64,000 bases of DNA from Lactobacillus agrestimuris (GTDB taxonomy: Bacteria; Bacillota; Bacilli; Lactobacillales; Lactobacillaceae), in assembly GCF_943193025.1 (NCBI RefSeq), contig NZ_CALPCQ010000006.1:30668-94667 (forward strand), in the 5' to 3' direction. The translations under genes were made by a program, and so were the position numbers. Of this stretch, positions 1 through 7,936 are shown one piece after another; positions within the stretch are counted from its first letter, which is position 1, and each line of letters begins with the position of its first letter. Below the pieces are notes generated by a model that was not told the DNA's origin, did not search any database, and saw only the letters and a program-made list of their open reading frames with translations.

Positions 1-277
1 TTCCCAATGTTTGATAAAGCCTACCCGTAGTTTTTATAACTCCGTCCGTCGTGTAATATGTCAAACTAGTTGCTTGAACTTCAACCTTAATTAAATTTTC
101 AATTTTAATGGTTACAATCTTATCTGGGGTTTTCACAGGTATTAAACTACGTTCATGCTTTTCAAATTTGTTAATATAATCTATTAATCGTTTTATTGTA
201 AAACTTTGATTAGCAGACTTTATTTCTACTTGAATTTCATCTTGTAAAGATTCATCTTTTAGGAACTTAACCTTCAA
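1..277 (-). CDS. LytTR-domain regulator, C-terminus beyond the window
   Basis: An open frame runs off the left edge. It starts at a TTG at 277, one base after the stop of the upstream permease gene, and reads MKVKFLKDESLQDEIQVEIK at its N-terminus. It continues through LIPVKTPDKIVTIKIENLIK and then a YYTTDG segment. Stand-alone LytTR proteins have this plan: a short N-terminal helix region followed by a beta-rich DNA-binding domain whose early strand reads roughly IxxIxVExxxxxxYYTxDG. These small regulators often sit beside ABC exporters and control them, and the head-to-tail spacing here fits one operon. The start is not certain because the ribosome-binding site is weak (AGAAA) and there is no ATG. 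Confidence 0.72.
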   Translation of the reverse strand, partial: MKVKFLKDESLQDEIQVEIKSANQSFTIKRLIDYINKFEKHERSLIPVKTPDKIVTIKIENLIKVEVQATSLTYYTTDGVIKTTGRLYQTLG

Positions 278-278
278 T

Positions 279-1136
279 TTAGTTATTTCTCTTTCTATCA
301 GCCAAAGAAGATAATATTCCAATTAATATTGTCAAAACAACTATCATCCCAAACATGATATATAAATTATCAATTCGAGTTAATTGATATCCATTAATTT
401 TAAAATGAATACCTAAGTAATTGATTAATTGTTTTCTCATAGCAATTGATAAATTATTCTTACTTACTTGATTTAACAATAAACTTCTTAAAGCTGAGGC
501 TTCATAACTACTTGGAATTAATTTTACCAAAGTTTGCGCATGTGATGTTAATGTCCCATAAGGCATATAGGTAGCTACGGCAAAACCGGCTGCGGCTCCA
601 ACAACTGCGGAAAGCCTACTAAAAGTAGTTGAAGAATGAATAAAGAAAACAATAATTTCATTTAACATCGTTGCGGAAATTGCACCGATAAACATATAAC
701 CTAAAACGGAAAAAAATATATTACTTGGAATAGTAATTTTATCTGCTACAGTAAAGTAAATTCCCATTACCATCAATGTAATTATTTGCATAATAAAACT
801 TACTACAGAGCTTGATAAAACATAAGATATATTTTGTTTGAATGTAGAAATATCGGTTAACTTCAAATCATCTGCTGTTCTAGTTTCACGATCTTTTACT
901 AATTGACCTAATGCTTGAAAAGAAGTAGTAATCCCTGCAATAGAAACGATTCCCGCAATCATCCATAAATCTAACATTTCCGTAACATTTGAAACATGAG
1001 TCCACGAATTTTCAAGATTTTTTTGTAAAAAGCTAATAAAAATAAAAAATGAAATTAAAGCTCCCAAACAAGACATAATCACGCCAGGGATATTAGAAAA
1101 ATATATTTTAATATTTCGATGTAATAAAGCAATCAC
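279..1136 (-). CDS. ABC-2 type transporter permease
   Basis: This is a 285-residue integral membrane protein with about six hydrophobic segments: one at residues 18-38, others around 58-75, 105-130, 140-165 and 170-195, and a last one at 258-278. A short hydrophilic stretch after segment two (VKDRETRTADDLKLTDISTF) resembles the coupling-helix region of ABC-2 permeases. The ATG overlaps the stop of the ATPase gene by one base (ATGA), so the two are translationally coupled and form one exporter. Nothing in the sequence reveals the substrate. Linked LytTR genes usually go with peptide or drug export. Confidence 0.85.
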   Translation of the reverse strand: MIALLHRNIKIYFSNIPGVIMSCLGALISFFIFISFLQKNLENSWTHVSNVTEMLDLWMIAGIVSIAGITTSFQALGQLVKDRETRTADDLKLTDISTFKQNISYVLSSSVVSFIMQIITLMVMGIYFTVADKITIPSNIFFSVLGYMFIGAISATMLNEIIVFFIHSSTTFSRLSAVVGAAAGFAVATYMPYGTLTSHAQTLVKLIPSSYEASALRSLLLNQVSKNNLSIAMRKQLINYLGIHFKINGYQLTRIDNLYIMFGMIVVLTILIGILSSLADRKRNN

Positions 1137-1990
1137 TATTGTAGCTCCTTTCCAGCAATTTTAATAAAGGCATCATTAATCGAACCTTTGCGATACTCAA
1201 AATCAATTATTTGATCAGTATTTTGAGTTAAAAAGTCAATTACTTCTATTGGAGATAAGGAGACTATTTCAATTTGATTTTGAGTAACTTTTTTAACATA
1301 AGTATCGGTTACTAATTTTTCAATATTTTTTACTTTAACTATTAACTTTGAAGGAGCATATCTTTTCTTTATCTCTGAAGCCGAACCGTTAGCTAAAATA
1401 TTGCCATTTTCTAAAATATACATTTGATCCGCATTTTCTGCTTCTTCAAGATAATGTGTTGTTAAAAAAATCGTTAGTCCTTGCTCTCTCTGTAACTTTT
1501 GCAATAAATTCCAAATTACTAATCTAGTTTGTAGATCTAATCCTGTAGTCGGTTCATCTAAGAAAAGTAAATCAGGCTTGTCAATCAAAGCTCTTGCAAT
1601 GTCTACTCTTCTTTTTTGTCCACCAGATAAAGTTCCATATTTTTGCTTTAAAAAATTTTTAATACCAATTAATTCAATTAATTCCTTTAACCACTTTTCA
1701 GAAAAGCATTTATACATCTTTGCACGAAAATAAAGATTATCTTTTACCGTTAAATTATCGTCGAGTACACTATGTTGAAATACTACACCCATTTTTAGAT
1801 TATTTGCATAAGTAATGCCACCTGATGTCGGCTTCAATAATCCTGTTAAAATATTTATTGTCGTTGACTTACCTGCACCATTCGTCCCCAAATATGCTAC
1901 AAGCTGACCTTTATTAATTTTTAAATCAACTTTGTTCAAAGCCGTCTTTTTACCATACTTTTTTGTTAAGTCATAAGTTTCAATCAACAT
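1136..1990 (-). CDS. ABC exporter ATP-binding protein
   Basis: This is a 284-residue ATPase of the ABC-2 (CcmA/DrrA-like) class. Visible motifs are Walker A GTNGAGKST (about residues 35-43), the Q-loop VVFQHS, the signature LSGGQKRR, Walker B LLFLDEP, and the switch histidine in LTTHYLEEAE. The last 80 residues form the regulatory extension typical of drug and lipid exporters. It drives the permease encoded immediately downstream and is the first gene of the ABC-LytTR operon. The ATG at 1990 is preceded by AAGGAATGCAAGACAA, with AAGGA as the ribosome-binding site. Confidence 0.9.
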   Translation of the reverse strand: MLIETYDLTKKYGKKTALNKVDLKINKGQLVAYLGTNGAGKSTTINILTGLLKPTSGGITYANNLKMGVVFQHSVLDDNLTVKDNLYFRAKMYKCFSEKWLKELIELIGIKNFLKQKYGTLSGGQKRRVDIARALIDKPDLLFLDEPTTGLDLQTRLVIWNLLQKLQREQGLTIFLTTHYLEEAENADQMYILENGNILANGSASEIKKRYAPSKLIVKVKNIEKLVTDTYVKKVTQNQIEIVSLSPIEVIDFLTQNTDQIIDFEYRKGSINDAFIKIAGKELQ

Positions 1991-2120
1991 TTGTCTTGCA
2001 TTCCTTTCTAAACTTTACATACAAATACAGAGTCAATTAACTTATGTATCGCATTTCTTAACGAATGGTTTAAATAAAAATATAAGCGGTCATAATCTTT
2101 CAATAAAAATAATTTTATAT

Positions 2121-2156
2121 AAAGCAAAAAGCCCTCAACTTTTACATTGAAAGCTT
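2121..2156 (-). terminator. Rho-independent terminator after yjdF
   Basis: Read on the minus strand, AAGCTTTCAA pairs with TTGAGGGCTT (10 pairs, including G-T pairs) and a run of T follows. It lies just past the shifted-frame stop of yjdF at 2165, which supports 2165 rather than 2263 as the functional end of that gene. Confidence 0.75.
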
Positions 2157-2164
2157 TCTTTGCA

Positions 2165-2577
2165 TTAATGACCGCGATGTTTTTTTCGGCGTTTAGCTTG
2201 TTTTTGTAAAAAACGTCTCTCTTGTTCTTTACGCTTCCTATTCTTTTTTGCCTTTTTCTTGGCTACCTTTGAATGCTCAAACTGCCTTTTAAAGCTTGTT
2301 GAGCTTTAGTACCAATCGCTCTTTTCTGCGTAGCTCTATGAGCCCATCTTTGAGCTCTCTTAGGGTTGATATGATGATGAACCTTTTCTTTTACCGTTGA
2401 TTGATAAAAATGCAACCGTGAATAATGATCATTCACCACGCTAAGTATCTCTGGCATATGCGGCAGGGATGCTCCCAAATTCACTTGTGCTACTTCATAA
2501 TTAGTACCGTCTATCCGTTCAAAAATTGCTTTATAAAACGGATCATCAAAAACGATAGTCAATTTACCTTTAATCAT
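2165..2577 (-). CDS. yjdF: YjdF-family protein (DUF2992), split by a -1 frameshift
   Basis: The zero frame encodes 104 residues and stops at 2263. After residue 97 (GTKAQQALK) its sequence no longer resembles the family. The -1 frame then reads RQFEHSKVAKKKAKKNRKRK and ends KHRGH at 2165, which is the basic C-terminus expected of YjdF proteins. The joined product has about 137 residues, the usual family length. The shift falls exactly at T TTA AAA (2287-2293), a classic -1 slippery heptamer, and a weak hairpin (TTTGA/TCAAA) starts about 5 nt further on. YjdF function is unknown; the gene is typically controlled by the yjdF RNA. Either the frameshift is programmed or a single A has been lost. 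Confidence 0.75.
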
Positions 2578-2733
2578 AATGCGTTCCTCCTAATAAAAAT
2601 TATCAGGAAAGACGGACATCCTAGGAGGAAGGTTACTGATATAAAGTTAATGATTATATATTCGGACTACCAACCGAATCGTGTTTTTACTTTCCTTAGA
2701 GGAAATTATATTAGAATTACCATCTATTATCAA
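2578..2733 (-). promoter_or_regulatory. yjdF promoter and candidate yjdF riboswitch leader
   Basis: On the minus strand TTGATA (2733-2728), a 17-nt spacer and TATAAT (2710-2705) form a near-consensus promoter, which predicts a leader of about 120 nt. The leader contains an ATTCGG/CCGAAT hairpin near its 5' end. Further on, UUCCUCCUA (2630-2622) is perfectly complementary to UAGGAGGAA (2592-2584), which contains the ribosome-binding site of yjdF. The gene identity, leader length and sequestered ribosome-binding site match what is known of the yjdF motif RNA, which binds azaaromatic compounds and mostly controls translation. I could not align it to the consensus. Confidence 0.72.
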
Positions 2734-2743
2734 AGATAGAAAA

Positions 2744-4522
2744 TTAGCAATATTCAACATCTTCTTTTCGATCAGTAAGCCAACATAAAGGCAGCCAAAT
2801 AATTGTTAATAGACTAGTAAGATTAAATACCTTTGCAAAAGCATTTGCCAGCTCACTGTTCTTCTTAGATTTAATTTTATCTAACGCAGAAACTAATTGC
2901 TGCTTTTGTGCTAATAACTTAATTGCCGTTCCTATCTTTTGATGTCCTTTACTTAAAAGCTGCACGCCCTGTTTTAATTGTGGAAGTGGCAATACTCCTA
3001 ATTTCTTAGTACCAATATTTAATTTGTTATTAGCTGAATATAGTTTTCTATAGGCAGTTCCTGCTTTAGGCAAAGGTAAATCAACAGTCTTTTTAGCAGC
3101 TTTCTTAATCTTAACTTTCATTTGTTTTTGCTTACTGCTTATCTTATTGTCATCCTTAGAATTTTTAAAAACTATCTTAATTTGCTCACGAGCCACTTTT
3201 TTAACCTCAGGAGAAAGATTCTTTTCTCTAATTTGAATGTAAGCAGCATCCCTAATACTATCTTTTGCATTTACAACATTGTTATTAAGCAGAGTAACCA
3301 ATAATGCCATTCCGATTGCTTGACCAACATATCTGGCTGCATTAACCACGCCTGAACCAATACCCGTTTTTTCTACTGGTAAAAACTTTACTGAGGATGT
3401 CAAAGCAATGGCAGTAAAACCAAGGCCTAATCCAATAATAATATTGCAACAAACAATTATTTCCTGCGTAGTATTGGTCTTAATCATTCCTAACATTGCT
3501 AAACCGCCAGCAGTAACGACTAAGCCAATTCCAATCAACATTTTAGAACTAACAGTCTTATACATCTTAGTAGCTAAAGGCATCCCTACTGCAATTGCCA
3601 ATGATGCTGGAATAATTAAATAAGCTGAATGTAATGCGGAATAATTCTTCACGTTTTGTAAGAAATAATTCAAAATCAAGGATGGTCCAATAATAGCAAA
3701 ACCAAAGACCATATAAATAATGCAAGATGATGAAAATGTCTTTTCTTTAAATAAACTCAAATTAACAACAGGTGATTTAACTTTAGCTTCAACTAAGATA
3801 AATAAAATCAAACTGATCAGACTACCAATAAAGCAACCTACAATGATAATTGAAGTCCATCCATATTCTCTACCTTCTAACAAACCAAAGCATAGAGAGC
3901 CCATAAATGCGGTTAAAGAGATGACACCTAACCAATCAATAGATTTACTGATTGTCTCATCATATGATTCATTTGTTCCAATTAAGATCATTAAGAAAGC
4001 AACAATCGCAATCGGAACATTAATCCCAAAGATCCAATGGTAACTTTCATAATTAATAATAAAACCACCAATAGCAGGACCGCCAGCTGCAGCTAAAGCA
4101 CTAAAAGCACCCATTAAGGCAGTAATCTTACTCGTATTCTCTTTACCAAATAGTTCAATACCCATTGGTAAAACAATTGGAGTTAAAATTGCACCACCGA
4201 TTCCTTGAAAGAAGCGATAAATAATTAATAGATTCAATGAATTAGCTGTCATACAGGCGAAAGAGAAACCACCAAATAGAACAACTCCTATTAACATGAT
4301 CTTCTTTCGACCCCAAATATCTGCTAACTTAGAAGCAGTAATAATAAATGCTGCCATTGCCAAAACATAAATTGTTGCTACCCAACTAGTATCCGTTAAA
4401 CCTGTTTTTAGGTCTTTCATGATATCAGGCAGCGCGATATTAACAATGGTTGCATCTAGTGCTCCCATGAACATTGCAAGTATTAAACCAACAAAGCCAA
4501 TAATTTTTCTTGTCTTTGACAT
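2744..4522 (-). CDS. MFS multidrug exporter, DHA2 (14-TM) family
   Basis: The ATG at 4522 has a strong site (GGAGGGAAAAACA) and gives MSKTRKIIGFVG; the upstream in-frame ATG at 4552 has none. The protein has about 592 residues. Motif A-like (DIWGRKKIM) follows helix 2, GALDATIVNIALPDI is typical of DHA2 helix 1, and GGAILTPIVLPMG lies in helix 4-5. About 13 helices precede an unusually long hydrophilic stretch of roughly 130 residues, rich in Lys and Gln, before a last helix (LTSLLTIIWLPLCWL). It is a proton-driven drug exporter by family. The TetR gene diverges from it and probably represses it. Confidence 0.88.
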   Translation of the reverse strand: MSKTRKIIGFVGLILAMFMGALDATIVNIALPDIMKDLKTGLTDTSWVATIYVLAMAAFIITASKLADIWGRKKIMLIGVVLFGGFSFACMTANSLNLLIIYRFFQGIGGAILTPIVLPMGIELFGKENTSKITALMGAFSALAAAGGPAIGGFIINYESYHWIFGINVPIAIVAFLMILIGTNESYDETISKSIDWLGVISLTAFMGSLCFGLLEGREYGWTSIIIVGCFIGSLISLILFILVEAKVKSPVVNLSLFKEKTFSSSCIIYMVFGFAIIGPSLILNYFLQNVKNYSALHSAYLIIPASLAIAVGMPLATKMYKTVSSKMLIGIGLVVTAGGLAMLGMIKTNTTQEIIVCCNIIIGLGLGFTAIALTSSVKFLPVEKTGIGSGVVNAARYVGQAIGMALLVTLLNNNVVNAKDSIRDAAYIQIREKNLSPEVKKVAREQIKIVFKNSKDDNKISSKQKQMKVKIKKAAKKTVDLPLPKAGTAYRKLYSANNKLNIGTKKLGVLPLPQLKQGVQLLSKGHQKIGTAIKLLAQKQQLVSALDKIKSKKNSELANAFAKVFNLTSLLTIIWLPLCWLTDRKEDVEYC

Positions 4523-4572
4523 TGTTTTTCCCTCCAGTTTTAACCATGTCATTTACAGTTAAAAATTATTGA

Positions 4573-4582
4573 CACACGTGTG
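4573..4582. promoter_or_regulatory. Palindromic operator candidate between exporter and TetR gene
   Basis: CACACGTGTG is a perfect 10-bp palindrome, flanked as TTGA...ACAT. It lies between the divergent exporter and TetR genes, about 50 bp upstream of the exporter start. A second half-site-like TTGTGTCAA lies at 4672-4680. TetR repressors usually bind such palindromes in the shared intergenic region. The binding itself is inferred. Confidence 0.45.
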
Positions 4583-4698
4583 ACATTAACTGTACTATCA
4601 CCATACAGAGAAAATTTATCTTTGGCAATAGGTTCACCATAAACTTAAACTTTGCCCCATTTTAATTAGATTTGTGTCAAAAACAGGAGCAACAAGAC

Positions 4699-5253
4699 GT
4701 GAGAAACAGAATGACTAAGCAAAACAAAGAAAAAATTTTTAAAAGCTTCTTTAAGCTCTTAGAGGAAAAACAATATTCTGAAATTACAATTGTTGATATT
4801 TCTATTGGAGCAAGTGTCTCACGAAAAACTTTCTATCGTCTATTTAAAAACAAAGAAAATCTTTTAAATGCTTACGTTGATCAATTACTTACTGATTGGA
4901 TTGAATACGCTGACAAACAACATCCCCAAAGTTACGAAGATTTAATTACATTTCTCTTTGAATTCTGGAAACAATACATCCCTCAGTTAACCATTCTTGT
5001 TAATGCTAATCTCTCTTCAGTAATATTAAATAAATTCAATTCTATCTTTCCTAAATACTTTATTGATTTTCATAATCAACATCCTTCCATCTCTTACAAA
5101 GGCAAAAACTACACTTCAACCCAAATGAAATATATTGCAATACTAAGTGTTGGTAGCCTATGGAATGCCTTTTCTACTTGGTTAACACATCCTACAGAAA
5201 TATCATTATCCGATTTAGCTGATATAGCCAAAAACAATTTCTTTGCAAACTAA
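4699..5253 (+). CDS. TetR/AcrR family transcriptional regulator
   Basis: This is a helix-turn-helix repressor of about 184 residues. The N-terminal domain reads KEKIFKSFFKLLEEKQYSEI, then ISIGASVSRKTFYRLFKNKE, the TetR recognition helix with its usual TFYxxFxxKExL signature. The C-terminal ligand-binding part is poorly conserved. I chose the GTG at 4699 because AGGAG at 4685-4689 sits 9 nt before it. A TTG at 4672 has no ribosome-binding site, and the ATG at 4711 lies too far from the AGGAG. Being divergent from the drug exporter, it is probably its drug-responsive repressor. Confidence 0.85.
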   Translation: MRNRMTKQNKEKIFKSFFKLLEEKQYSEITIVDISIGASVSRKTFYRLFKNKENLLNAYVDQLLTDWIEYADKQHPQSYEDLITFLFEFWKQYIPQLTILVNANLSSVILNKFNSIFPKYFIDFHNQHPSISYKGKNYTSTQMKYIAILSVGSLWNAFSTWLTHPTEISLSDLADIAKNNFFAN

Positions 5254-5286
5254 AAGCCCTTAGCTTAACACTAAGAGCTTCTTTCT
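5254..5286 (+). terminator. Terminator after the TetR gene
   Basis: AAGCCCTTAG (5254-5263) pairs with CTAAGAGCTT (5271-5280) with one mismatch, followed by TCTTTCT. The remaining ~185 bp to guaA shows no gene. Confidence 0.7.
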
Positions 5287-5473
5287 ATTTGGCATACTTT
5301 GGCAAACATGATACTTCTTCGAATCAAATATCATCTTCCCGCTATTACCAAGGTTTTACCATGTATCCCTATTTATTGGCATACAACCTTATCTTTTTTT
5401 ATTCTTTTTGAGCTGGTTTCATTCCTTAAAATGCTTTTAAATCAAGGTTTACCATTCAAATTACATTGTCCGC

Positions 5474-7027
5474 TTATTCCCATTCAATAGTTGAAGGTGG
5501 CTTACTGGTTACATCGTAGACGATACGGTTAACATGATCTACTTCGTTTACAATTCTTTCAGAAATGTGCCCAAGCACATCCCATGGGATATGAGCAAAG
5601 TCTGCAGTCATACCGTCAATTGAAGTTACCGCACGAATACCAATGGTGTAATCGTATGTACGGCCGTCTCCCATAACACCAACTGAACGAATTCCAGGAA
5701 GAACTGTGAAGTATTGCCATATTTCTTCTTGGAGACCATTTTTCTTAATTTCTTCACGTAAAATCGCATCGCTTTCGCGGACGATCTTAAGCTTGTCCTC
5801 AGTCACTTCACCAAGAACACGGATTCCAAGACCTGGTCCTGGGAATGGTTGACGCCATACCAAATCATGAGGAATACCTAACTTTTCACCAAGAACGCGA
5901 ACTTCATCCTTGAACAGCTTGCGAAGTGGTTCAATAAGTTTGAAGTGCATGTCCTTAGGAAGACCACCAACATTGTGGTGTGACTTAATAGTTTGTGCGG
6001 TATTAGTACCTGACTCGATAACATCAGTGTATAGAGTACCTTGTGCTAAGAAATCAACATCCTTTAACTTCTTAGCTTCTTCGTTGAAGACTTCGATAAA
6101 TTCCTTACCAATAATCTTACGCTTTTGTTCAGGATCAGTTACACCCTTAAGCTTATCCAAGAAACGCTTTTGTGCATTAACACGAATAATGTTAACACCA
6201 AGATCCTTGTTCAAGGCCTTCATCACTTGGTCACCTTCGTCTTTACGAAGCATGCCATGATCAACAAAAATAGCGGTTAATTGGTCACCAATTGCCTTGT
6301 GAAGTAGCGTGGCAGTAACACTTGAGTCTACCCCACCAGAAAGACCTAAAATAACCTTCTTGTCGCCAACTTCTTTTCTAATTTCGGCAACTTGCATGTC
6401 AATGAAGTCATCCATTGTCCAGTTAGCTTCAGCGCCGCAGACATCAAAAGCAAAACGCTTCAAAATATCTAAACCATATTCTGAATTACGTACTTCAGCG
6501 TGGAATTGAATACCATATAATTTCTTTTCATCATTGGCGATTGAGGCAATTGGACAGTTTTTACTTGCGGCAACAACCTTGAAGCCTTCAGGAGCCTTAG
6601 TTACTAAGTCACCATGGCTCATCCAAACGTACTGATTTTCAGGTAAACCTTTGAATAAAACAGCATCTTTATCTAAAACTTCAATATCGGCACGTCCGTA
6701 TTCTGAGTTATCAGCCTTTTCAACGTTTCCGCCTAAGTCATAAGACATCAGCTGCATCCCGTAACAAATACCTAAAATTGGAATACCAAGTTCAAAGATT
6801 TCAGGATTTACTTTTAATGCACCGTCATCGTATACACTGTTAGGACCACCCGAAAAAATAATTCCCTTAGGTGAAATTTCTTTAATTTTTTCGATACTTA
6901 AATCATGTGGTAAAAGTTCGGAATATATTCCAAAATCACGAATTCTACGAGTGATTAATTGGTTATATTGACTACCAAAATCAAGCACGATAATCTTATC
7001 GAAGTCATTAAGATTCTTATTAGCCAC
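5474..7027 (-). CDS. guaA: GMP synthase (glutamine-hydrolysing)
   Basis: Converts XMP to GMP using ATP and glutamine in the cytosol, the last step to GMP. The 517 residues show a class I glutamine amidotransferase domain (nucleophile Cys88 in GICYGMQ, His176 and Glu178 in FHAEV), an ATP pyrophosphatase P-loop LSGGVDSS (229-236), and the dimerisation domain ending KPPSTIEWE. The HPEV of many homologues is HAEV here, with the catalytic pair kept. The start is GTG at 7027 behind AAGGAGCGAAAATA. It diverges from xpt-pbuX, so synthesis and salvage of guanine nucleotides are arranged back to back. Confidence 0.97.
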   Translation of the reverse strand: MANKNLNDFDKIIVLDFGSQYNQLITRRIRDFGIYSELLPHDLSIEKIKEISPKGIIFSGGPNSVYDDGALKVNPEIFELGIPILGICYGMQLMSYDLGGNVEKADNSEYGRADIEVLDKDAVLFKGLPENQYVWMSHGDLVTKAPEGFKVVAASKNCPIASIANDEKKLYGIQFHAEVRNSEYGLDILKRFAFDVCGAEANWTMDDFIDMQVAEIRKEVGDKKVILGLSGGVDSSVTATLLHKAIGDQLTAIFVDHGMLRKDEGDQVMKALNKDLGVNIIRVNAQKRFLDKLKGVTDPEQKRKIIGKEFIEVFNEEAKKLKDVDFLAQGTLYTDVIESGTNTAQTIKSHHNVGGLPKDMHFKLIEPLRKLFKDEVRVLGEKLGIPHDLVWRQPFPGPGLGIRVLGEVTEDKLKIVRESDAILREEIKKNGLQEEIWQYFTVLPGIRSVGVMGDGRTYDYTIGIRAVTSIDGMTADFAHIPWDVLGHISERIVNEVDHVNRIVYDVTSKPPSTIEWE

Positions 7028-7092
7028 TATTTTCGCTCCTTCTTCCTGTTCATATTTTTAACTACTCTACTAGGAAAATTAAAAAAGGTCAA

Positions 7093-7140
7093 TCAGAAAA
7101 TATTAAATTCCGAATTTTCCAACTTATTTTCTCCTCCTAA
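7093..7140 (-). other. Possible leader mini-ORF upstream of guaA
   Basis: On the minus strand AGGAGGAG (7139-7132) is followed by TTG at 7122 and nine codons (MENSEFNIF) to a TGA at 7093. This lies some 65 bp upstream of guaA. The ribosome-binding site is stronger than that of guaA itself. It could be a translated leader peptide or an accident of AT-rich DNA; there is no further support. Confidence 0.25.
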
Positions 7141-7162
7141 TTCGACTTTTTTCGAAATATCC

Positions 7163-7191
7163 TTGTGTCCTAAAATAATCTTTGTTAGAAT
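7163..7191 (+). promoter_or_regulatory. Promoter of the xpt-pbuX operon
   Basis: TTGTGT (7163-7168), a 17-nt spacer and TAGAAT (7186-7191) form a plausible housekeeping promoter. It would start transcription near 7198, just upstream of the guanine riboswitch. Confidence 0.6.
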
Positions 7192-7212
7192 ACTTACATC
7201 AAATTAATAAAA

Positions 7213-7337
7213 TCTATATAACGTCGAAATAAGGTCGACAGTTTCTACCTAGAACCGTAAATTCTAGACTATAGTCATAAGTTCTGAATTCAAATAGGAC
7301 CTTTTTACTTAGTTTCTAGGTAGAAAGGTCCCTTTTT
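7213..7337 (+). promoter_or_regulatory. Guanine riboswitch and attenuator of xpt-pbuX
   Basis: P1 is CTATA/TATAG, P2 is GTCGA/TCGAC and P3 is TAGAA/TTCTA. The purine-riboswitch core GTTTCTACC, CCGTAAA and GACTAT is present. The C in GACTAT is the specificity base that selects guanine or hypoxanthine over adenine. Downstream, GGACCTTT (7297-7304) and AAAGGTCC (7324-7331) plus CTTTTT form a terminator. The segment 7242-7254 in the aptamer is perfectly complementary over 13 nt to 7314-7326 in the terminator, which gives the alternative antiterminator. Guanine therefore turns the operon off. Confidence 0.93.
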
Positions 7338-7357
7338 GTTTCCAAAGGAGCTTAATC

Positions 7358-7936
7358 GTGAAATTATTAGAAGATCGTATTCGCAAAGATGGTGACGTTT
7401 TACCTGGTAACGTCCTTAAGATTAATTCATTTTTGAACCACCAGGTTGATCCACAACTAATGATGGCAATCGGTGAAGAATTCGCTAATTTATTCAAGGA
7501 TAAAGGTGTCAATAAGGTCCTTACCTGTGAAGCATCAGGTATCGCACCAGCTATTATGGCCGCATATCAAATGAATGTACCAATGGTCTTCGCAAGAAAG
7601 AAGAGGCCATCAACTCTTAATGATGCCGTTTACTGGGCTGACGTCTTCTCATACACTAAGAAAGTTAACAACAAGATCTGTGTTGAAGAAAAATTCTTAT
7701 CAAAAGATGACACAATTTTAATTATCGATGACTTCGTTGCTCATGGTGAAGCAGTCAAGGGGTTAGTTAATATCGCTGAACAAGCCGGCGCAAAGATTGC
7801 TGGTATCGGTGCTGTTGTTGCTAAGAGCTTCCAAGGTGGTAGCGAATGGATTCAAGATCACGGTTACCACTTTGAGGCACTTGCTAACATCGATAGTTTT
7901 GAAAATAATCAAGTTCACTTTTTAGGAGAAGATTAA
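7358..7936 (+). CDS. xpt: Xanthine phosphoribosyltransferase
   Basis: Makes XMP from xanthine and PRPP, feeding guaA. The 192-residue protein has the PRPP-binding loop LIIDDFVAHGEA (about residues 126-137) and the LTCEASGIAPA segment of the Xpt subfamily. The start is GTG at 7358, 7 nt after AAGGAG. The stop overlaps the pbuX ATG by one base (TAATG), so uptake and salvage are coupled. It is controlled by the guanine riboswitch immediately upstream. Confidence 0.96.
   Translation: MKLLEDRIRKDGDVLPGNVLKINSFLNHQVDPQLMMAIGEEFANLFKDKGVNKVLTCEASGIAPAIMAAYQMNVPMVFARKKRPSTLNDAVYWADVFSYTKKVNNKICVEEKFLSKDDTILIIDDFVAHGEAVKGLVNIAEQAGAKIAGIGAVVAKSFQGGSEWIQDHGYHFEALANIDSFENNQVHFLGED

Noticed and set aside
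4672..4698. Nine extra N-terminal residues on the TetR protein
   Set aside because: The TTG at 4672 has no ribosome-binding site, whereas AGGAG sits correctly before the GTG at 4699.
7309..7512. 67-residue minus-strand frame over the xpt start
   Set aside because: It is antisense to xpt and the riboswitch terminator, with no start signals.
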